From assembly GCF_000390185.1 (NCBI RefSeq), contig NZ_AQHR01000035.1, positions 1 to 64,000 on the forward strand: a DNA stretch of 64,000 nucleotides. The letters run 5' to 3'. Shown here one piece after another: positions 59,801-64,000 of the stretch; the stretch's first letter is position 1; each line of letters opens with the position of its first letter. The position numbers and the translations under genes are program-made. The notes beneath the pieces are model-generated. The model did not search any database and was not told the origin of the DNA. It worked only from the letters and a program-made list of their open reading frames with translations. Source of the stretch: Lunatimonas lonarensis. Lineage in GTDB: Bacteria; Bacteroidota; Bacteroidia; Cytophagales; Cyclobacteriaceae.

Positions 59801-61101
59801 TGTTTTTTGGCAAAATCGAGCAATACCTCATTTACCTTCTCTTCCTCCGGAATCCCGTGTCGGTTCAGCTCTACGTAGAAATTATCCCCAAAGGTTTCTT
59901 TCCACCACAGAAAGGCCTCCTCAGCCTGGGCATCGCCCACATTCAAAATCAAGTAGGGGACTTCCCCCCAAAGCCCACCTGTGGTGGCAATTAGGTGGTC
60001 TTTATACGTGATCAGCAGGTCTTTGTCGATACGCGGGACGTAGTAGAAACCCTCAATGTTGGCATAGGAAGCCAGTTTGGCGAGGTTGTGGTACCCATCT
60101 TTATTTTTTGCCAGCAGCACGGTTTGGAAGCCATCGTCCTTGGAACTTTTGTTTTTTCGGTCTCGGCAGACGTTAAACTCGCACCCCAATATGGGCTTGA
60201 TGCCATTTGCCAAGGCTTCTTTTACGAAGTTGAAGGCACCCATCATATTACCATGGTCGGTCATGGCAATTGCGGGCATCCCCATTTCCTTGGCCGTGCG
60301 GATCAGGGAAGGGATTTCCGAAGTCGCCTGCAAGATCGAAAACTGGGAATGCACGTGCAGGTGCACAAAGGATATGTCCTTCAGGTCGGAAATATCCGCC
60401 CTACCTGCCGCCCTCAAAATGTCCTTGGCGGCATCTTTTGTCTTGTCTTCAGCTAGATCAAAATTGGCGATATCCAGGGTGGGGGACTCATATATTACTT
60501 CTGAAATTGAAAGTCCTGCCTCCGGAGCAATCACCCCTGCCGTGACCAGTCCAAAAAAACACTTGGCAGTAGCATCCACGTCATAGGCAGCGTCGTGGGC
60601 AGACTCGAAGGCTACTCCAAAGAGCTTTTGATGTAATTCGGTTAGCGTGGGCCATTTAAATTTGCCGCCTTTTCCTCCGGGTATGGCACAAAAGTCCGTG
60701 GAGAGATCCTTGGTGTCGAGGGTTCTTTTGGAGAGAAAATCCGTCTTTATCCTCTTACGTAGGAACTCCGCACCGGTAACATGGATATCAAAGCCCACGT
60801 TGTGGCCTACCAGATAGGTCGCGTTGTCCACATCCTGCTCAAAAAGCGCCAAGACCGTATCCAATGGCTTGCCCTCTTCGTTGGCGCGTTTGGTGGAGAT
60901 GCCATGTATTTTTTCCGCATTATAGGGAATGGTAAATCCATCGGGTTTTACGATGTGGTTTTGTTGGGATAGGAGCTTACCTTTCTTATCGTGAAGCTGC
61001 CAGGCTAACTGCACCAGCCTGGGCCAATTGTCCAGGTCGGTGACGGGTGCATCGAAATTACGTGGCAGGCCGGTGGTTTCCGTGTCAAAAATGATGTACA
61101 T
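56815..61101 (-). CDS. dnaE: DNA polymerase III alpha subunit with N-terminal DEDDh exonuclease
   Basis: 1428 residues, about 250 more than E. coli DnaE. Residues 1-185 form a DEDDh 3'-5' exonuclease like epsilon/DnaQ: FDTETTG (Asp6, Glu8), VGHNVGFDIHV and HDAAYDVDAT. The PHP domain begins near residue 245 (HLHVHSQFSIL, AMTDHGNMMGAF), the polymerase active-site Asp residues lie in PDIDIDFDDEGR (about 652-663), and HhH and OB-fold (IKVAGAVTSFAHR) regions follow. It is the replicative polymerase with built-in proofreading, an arrangement I recall from Cytophagales. It is the longest gene in the window. Confidence 0.96.
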   Translation of the reverse strand: MYIIFDTETTGLPRNFDAPVTDLDNWPRLVQLAWQLHDKKGKLLSQQNHIVKPDGFTIPYNAEKIHGISTKRANEEGKPLDTVLALFEQDVDNATYLVGHNVGFDIHVTGAEFLRKRIKTDFLSKRTLDTKDLSTDFCAIPGGKGGKFKWPTLTELHQKLFGVAFESAHDAAYDVDATAKCFFGLVTAGVIAPEAGLSISEVIYESPTLDIANFDLAEDKTKDAAKDILRAAGRADISDLKDISFVHLHVHSQFSILQATSEIPSLIRTAKEMGMPAIAMTDHGNMMGAFNFVKEALANGIKPILGCEFNVCRDRKNKSSKDDGFQTVLLAKNKDGYHNLAKLASYANIEGFYYVPRIDKDLLITYKDHLIATTGGLWGEVPYLILNVGDAQAEEAFLWWKETFGDNFYVELNRHGIPEEEKVNEVLLDFAKKHGVKYFAANNTYYTNKMDANAHDILLCVKDGELVEKPKKYIGRRGREFRYGFPNDEFYVKSPDEMKKLFADLPEAIACTQEIADSIESYKLAREVLLPKFDIPGEFIHPEDELDGGKRGENAYLRYLTYEGAKKRYPEITSEIRERLDFELATIERTGYPGYFLIVQDFTRAARDMGVSVGPGRGSAAGSAVAYCVGITNMDPIAYDLLFERFLNPDRVSLPDIDIDFDDEGRQRVIDYVIKKYGANQVAQIITYGTMAAKSAIRDTARVLNLPLSEADRLAKLVPDLKLKALFDLSKDQAKLSDKLKNNSENIQRAMELVRIAKGQDDNSKTVNQAKILEGSVRNTGIHACGVIITPADITNYVPVALAKDSEMVCTQFDNSVVESAGLLKMDFLGLKTLTLIKDAVKIVEERHGIKLDPEAFPIDDTKTYELFQRGETVGIFQYESAGMQKYMRELKPTVFADLIAMNALYRPGPLEYIPKFIARKHGLEPITYDLDDMEEYLKETYGITVYQEQVMLLSQKLAGFTKGEADVLRKAMGKKQKDVLDKMKPKFIEQAAQKGHDKTKLEKIWKDWEAFASYAFNKSHSTCYAWIAYQTAYLKAHYPAEYMASVLSNNMNDLTQVTFFMEECKRMNIEVLGPDVNESNNGFTVNVEGQVRFGLAAIKGAGGAAVNAIIEERTKSGPYKDFFDFVKRVNLRAVNKKTLEVLAMAGGLDCFKTYHRRQYLEAPEGDLPLIEKAIKYAQKVIQEEESAQVSLFGGSSGMAIPLPNVPSMEPFSQLQALNIEKEVVGLYISGHPLDQFKIEIEAFTNTHLPEMTNLETIKSRGEIKVAGAVTSFAHRTTKTGKPFGTLTLEDYHGGHTFFIFGDDYVKYKEYFMTGWFLYITGSIYPNKYKPTEVEFKINNISLLNELRGKMIKGIRVHIALDDLSYDLMEKLEEITRTYQGDAKLFINIIDNQENITLDLMSKKFAVDPSNEMIQALKSIPEVAYKIL

Positions 61102-61237
61102 CTAGATCTCTCGCTTTTTGGAAATCTAAGGTAACGTTATTCTTTTTGATCTGCCAGTAGTGGGGGAGAAATCGGGAGGCTTTTGCCCGGACAATGGCTT
61201 TGGTGTCCGGCAACAGGGTTGAAGCGCAGGGGGCTCC

Positions 61238-63028
61238 CTACTCCTTGGTGAGGGAAAACTGATCCCTAACCTTGCCCTCGAGGTCATATACGGTGTACTG
61301 AAGTGACTTGCCGGTTATTTCCATGTGCTGGTATAAAAATTGGGCGGCAAATTGCACCTCGGCATAGCTGCCTTTGTCAGCTTCCTTGTTTTTGCCGGTA
61401 GTCCCTATAGATATCACGTATCGGGTACCTTGGGTAGGTTCCCTGCTAATCTCACTGTTGATAAGGGGCTTGGATCGCATGTAGTAGTGAAAATGTCCTC
61501 CCATGACCATGTCCACTTGGTGGCGGTCAAAAATCGGTACCCACTCGGCTATGATGTGTTCGTACGGTTCTACGGCATTGTAGGGGGGGAAATGGGTAAC
61601 GACAAATTTCCAATCTGCCGGGTTCTCGCGAAGAACCTGCTCCACCCAGGGACTTTGGGCCGAAACAGAGAGTGTTGCGTCCAACATGATGAAGAGGGCA
61701 TTTTGGTAGGTAAAATGGTAGGATCTTCCGGAGGGCAAACCGGTAGGGCCGTTGTCCGGATAGCTGAACATTTCCTCAAACATCCAGGCACCCAGTCCAT
61801 CCTGACTGTCGTGGTTGCCCGGTACGGCCATTAACGGACGGCGGGATAGGGTTTTGCCGGCATAACCGAACAGCTGATCCCAGTCGTCCCGATGTAGGCC
61901 GGTATTTACCAGGTCGCCGGCAATAATGTAAAAGCGGTTATCGGCATGGCGTTGTTCTGCCTGGTGGATTAAGTCTCCCCATTCTTTTGTATTGTGTACA
62001 TCCCCAAACCAAACAAAAGAGAAGGGCGATTTTTGGGTGTCAGCTGTACGGAAGGATTCGACTGTTGACCACCCGGATGTAGGGTTGCCGGCTAGGTAGG
62101 CATAGGAGGTAGCGGGTTCGAGGTTTTGAATTTCCGCGGTAAACCGGTGGATATACCGGTCATTTTGCAGTAAGCGGTCTTCCATTACGTTTGCATGGGC
62201 CAATTGGGTCAGTGTATCCGTACTGCCTTTTTTCCAGTATTTTACCATGCCCTCTGCTACCGAAGTGTTCGTTCTCCATTGGATGTCCACGGAGTTGGCC
62301 GGACTATTACTCCATGTGAGCATTAGCTGGTCGGGTAGTGGGGAAGAGGGGAAGTCGGTGGACCGAAAGGCCCCGATCAAATGAGCTTCCCTTGCCCTAC
62401 CTCTGATGGTGGTCAACAGTTGCTGTCCTTTCATGTCCTGCGGCACCTCCGTCAGGGTTAGCCCGTCCCAATCGTGGTAGGTAAAAGCCCCTACGTCCAA
62501 GGTTGCGATGTGTTGGTTGGCAGGAAACACCGGCTCAATGACCAGCTTGTCGGGAGCGTTTTTTGGTGCGAGACTGAGGAAATATACCGGTCTATGTTTG
62601 TCAAAGCCGTTGATGCCAAGGTTTATCGGTCCTGCCGGGACTTCCTTTTGCCAGACCTCGTAGGTAGAATGGGTGTTCTTGATCTTTTTTTCGGTTTTGA
62701 TGAATCCGGCATCCTGCAGCCAGAACGGGACGGTTTGCTGACTGGCGTCTCGCATCAGGGAAACCGTAGCAGGGACATTTACGCGCATTACCCAGTATTG
62801 CGAAGCAAATGCCTGCTTTTCTTCCGGAGTAATATAGGTATGAACAAATGCCTCGCCAATGGTATCCAGGGCGGAACGGTCGAATTGCCCGTAGAGCCTG
62901 GTTACTACCTCATCCATGGTTTCCGAGAGGCTTCGGATGGCACCTAGGTTTTCTGTCGGTTTTCCACAAGAGCCAATAATGAATGCCGAAAAGGCCAGAA
63001 GGAGGGATTTTGTTGCGTTGAAGTGCAT
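61238..63028 (-). CDS. Metallophosphoesterase lipoprotein (purple acid phosphatase-like)
   Basis: 596 residues. The signal sequence ends in a lipobox (AFIIGSCG). A beta-sandwich N-terminal part (fibronectin-like, with the ATSYAYLAGN segment) precedes a calcineurin-type phosphoesterase from about residue 335: FVWFGDVHNT, IIAGDLVNTGLHRDDW, AVPGNHDSQDG and VMGGHFHYY hold the metal ligands. This is the domain pair of purple acid phosphatases and related nucleotidases. It should release phosphate from organic phosphates at the cell surface. The closest substrate is unknown. Confidence 0.9.
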   Translation of the reverse strand: MHFNATKSLLLAFSAFIIGSCGKPTENLGAIRSLSETMDEVVTRLYGQFDRSALDTIGEAFVHTYITPEEKQAFASQYWVMRVNVPATVSLMRDASQQTVPFWLQDAGFIKTEKKIKNTHSTYEVWQKEVPAGPINLGINGFDKHRPVYFLSLAPKNAPDKLVIEPVFPANQHIATLDVGAFTYHDWDGLTLTEVPQDMKGQQLLTTIRGRAREAHLIGAFRSTDFPSSPLPDQLMLTWSNSPANSVDIQWRTNTSVAEGMVKYWKKGSTDTLTQLAHANVMEDRLLQNDRYIHRFTAEIQNLEPATSYAYLAGNPTSGWSTVESFRTADTQKSPFSFVWFGDVHNTKEWGDLIHQAEQRHADNRFYIIAGDLVNTGLHRDDWDQLFGYAGKTLSRRPLMAVPGNHDSQDGLGAWMFEEMFSYPDNGPTGLPSGRSYHFTYQNALFIMLDATLSVSAQSPWVEQVLRENPADWKFVVTHFPPYNAVEPYEHIIAEWVPIFDRHQVDMVMGGHFHYYMRSKPLINSEISREPTQGTRYVISIGTTGKNKEADKGSYAEVQFAAQFLYQHMEITGKSLQYTVYDLEGKVRDQFSLTKE

Positions 63029-63226
63029 ACTATTCGGTTTGACGATTCTTCGGTAAACATACTAAATGTCTGCATGAATGGGCTAGCGGGATACCGCTTA
63101 AAGTAGTGTGATAAAAGCAGAAATAAATAGTAAACCTCTCCACACATTTTTAGAAAATAAAATTTCAAAAAAAGTGGATAGCCCTTTTAATACCCCTTTC
63201 TGTATATTGAATCGGAGGGTAACTCA

Positions 63227-63442
63227 ATGAAAAAGAAAGCATCAGACGCCTTGATCCAGAAATTGGTAAGCGGTAAGATTTCCCGGGAAGAGTTTGAACA
63301 ACTACTGCTTGGCCTTGAAAATCAGGAGGAGGCGGTTTTTTTGGAGAATAGCCTGCGTGAGCATTTTAATTCGATCATGGAGGACTATGAGCAGCGTCAG
63401 CAGCGGGTTTCCGGCAAGGCTGGAGATTCAAAGGCAAGCTAG
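63227..63442 (+). CDS. 71-residue protein resembling the N-terminus of FecR-type anti-sigma factors
   Basis: 71 residues, no signal peptide. The start is an ATG at 63227 after CGGAGGG. The sequence (DALIQKLVSGKISREEFEQLLLGLEN, then a helical Glu/Gln-rich tail EDYEQRQQRVSGK) resembles the cytoplasmic helical head that binds ECF sigma factors in FecR-family proteins, but the transmembrane and periplasmic parts are missing. It is followed 212 bases later by a SusC-like receptor, where full FecR genes usually sit. It may be a stand-alone sigma binder or a remnant of a FecR gene; the call is by eye. Confidence 0.55.
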   Translation: MKKKASDALIQKLVSGKISREEFEQLLLGLENQEEAVFLENSLREHFNSIMEDYEQRQQRVSGKAGDSKAS

Positions 63443-63546
63443 GATTGCTTGGATATAAGAACGTGATGTAGGGTAATAAATAAAAAAGCGAAATGATAAA
63501 AAGGTATAAAAATAAGGTAGTTACAGTGTATTTATTTTAACAATTG

Positions 63547-63571
63547 GTACCCTAGTTTAATGCCAGGGTAC
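63547..63571. repeat. Inverted repeat upstream of the SusC-like gene
   Basis: GTACCCT (63547-63553) and AGGGTAC (63565-63571) are perfect inverted arms 11 bases apart, about 84 bases before the receptor start. No T run follows, so an operator or leader hairpin is more likely than a terminator. Confidence 0.45.
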
Positions 63572-63654
63572 AAGTAAGCAATCGGTTTGGAAACATGCTT
63601 TCCAATGAAAATAAGCCTAGAATCACTCAAAGAAACACAACTAATTTTAATCAA

Positions 63655-64000
63655 ATGAGCAAACATCGTACAAACAAAATGTTCAAGTGGATGGTACCAC
63701 TGTTGTCGTTTGGATTATGCTATGGTTCGTCTTATGCGACCATGCTCCATCCGGCAAACCCCGGGGCGAATGCGCCGGAAAACTTAACAATGGCGGAGGA
63801 GGCCATTGCGATCACCGTCCGAGGACGGGTTACAGCCAAATCGGACAATATGGGTCTTCCGGGCGTAACCATCGTGGAAAAGGGAACCAATAATGGAACG
63901 GTTACCGACATTGAAGGTGATTACACCATTGAGGTAGCCGGGGAGAATTCGGTCCTTGTATTCTCCTATGTCGGTTTCGAAAGCCAGGAGGTGCGGGTAG
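63655..64000 (+). CDS. SusC/RagA-type TonB-dependent receptor, 5' part only
   Basis: Partial: the frame is open from the ATG at 63655 to the window end (115 codons). The N-terminus has a long signal region (MFKWMVPLLSFGLCYGSSYA). The carboxypeptidase-D regulatory-like domain follows, with VRGRVTAKSDNMGLPGVTIV, KGTNNGTVTDIEGDYTIEV and LVFSYVGFESQEV, the hallmark of SusC-type outer-membrane receptors. The plug, barrel and SusD partner lie beyond the edge. It should import an oligosaccharide or other ligand with TonB. Confidence 0.9.
   Translation, partial: MSKHRTNKMFKWMVPLLSFGLCYGSSYATMLHPANPGANAPENLTMAEEAIAITVRGRVTAKSDNMGLPGVTIVEKGTNNGTVTDIEGDYTIEVAGENSVLVFSYVGFESQEVRV

Noticed and set aside
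1-64000. Mobile elements, prophage, CRISPR arrays, integrase or defence genes
   Set aside because: No transposase, integrase, phage or Cas motifs and no regularly spaced repeats were seen; the carbohydrate region looks like an ordinary accessory locus rather than an island.

Overview
The window looks like chromosomal DNA of a Bacteroidota bacterium, most probably a marine member of the Cytophagales/Cyclobacteriaceae. The reasons are: several close matches to the Bacteroidota promoter (TTTG-N19-TAnnTTTG) with few Shine-Dalgarno sequences; a MurF-alanine racemase fusion; a DnaE carrying its own N-terminal proofreading exonuclease; a PorE-like type 9 secretion lipoprotein; a DksA-type protein without its zinc cysteines; Na+-translocating NADH:quinone reductase; a PEP-free L-rhamnose glycan locus; and a SusC-type receptor running off the right edge. 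The genus is an inference. I see no insertion sequence, prophage, CRISPR array or plasmid gene.

Layout. 1-5.2 kb: a small periplasmic Spy-like protein, YebC, an inosine/xanthosine triphosphatase (YjjX) followed by a candidate structured RNA and a terminator, an unknown exported protein, an M28 peptidase and an unknown lipoprotein. 5.2-11 kb: MurF-Alr, a small exported repeat protein, an exported TIM-barrel sugar isomerase-like protein, two redoxins and a flavin oxidase-like protein. 11-18.5 kb (minus strand): an HdrC/HdrB-like iron-sulfur electron-transfer pair, a conserved small protein, a PorE-like lipoprotein, PurM and a neutral-ceramidase-like protein. A tRNA-Phe with its own promoter and terminator follows at 18.5 kb. 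19.5-26 kb: two large PAS-containing signalling proteins in one operon, which look like a split phosphorelay. 26-28.2 kb: pseudouridine synthase, ScpB and the DksA-like protein.

28.5-44 kb is the accessory carbohydrate region: an exported DUF1080 protein, an Ldh-type oxidoreductase, a DUF922 protease-like protein, then an L-rhamnose locus. That locus holds a GH78 and a GH106 alpha-L-rhamnosidase, rhamnose mutarotase RhaM, a GntR regulator with a sugar-binding-type sensor domain, an NCS1-type permease, a 54-residue membrane protein that is easy to miss, an SDR dehydrogenase, and a 1147-residue mosaic lipoprotein (ThuA, PQQ-type sugar dehydrogenase, PKD, cytochrome c, carbohydrate-binding). The working model is that the rhamnosidases release rhamnose outside or in the periplasm, RhaM interconverts its anomers, and the GntR protein senses the sugar. 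Isomerase and kinase genes of the classical pathway are absent here.

44-64 kb is mostly housekeeping: an NRDE protein, YpdA, a membrane histidine kinase, adenine deaminase, Cmk, IspH, nqrABCDE (without nqrF), DUF502, thioredoxin, DnaE, a metallophosphoesterase, a 71-residue protein resembling the N-terminus of FecR-type anti-sigma factors, and the start of a SusC-like receptor. Functions are read from motifs and remembered family features; no database search was possible.
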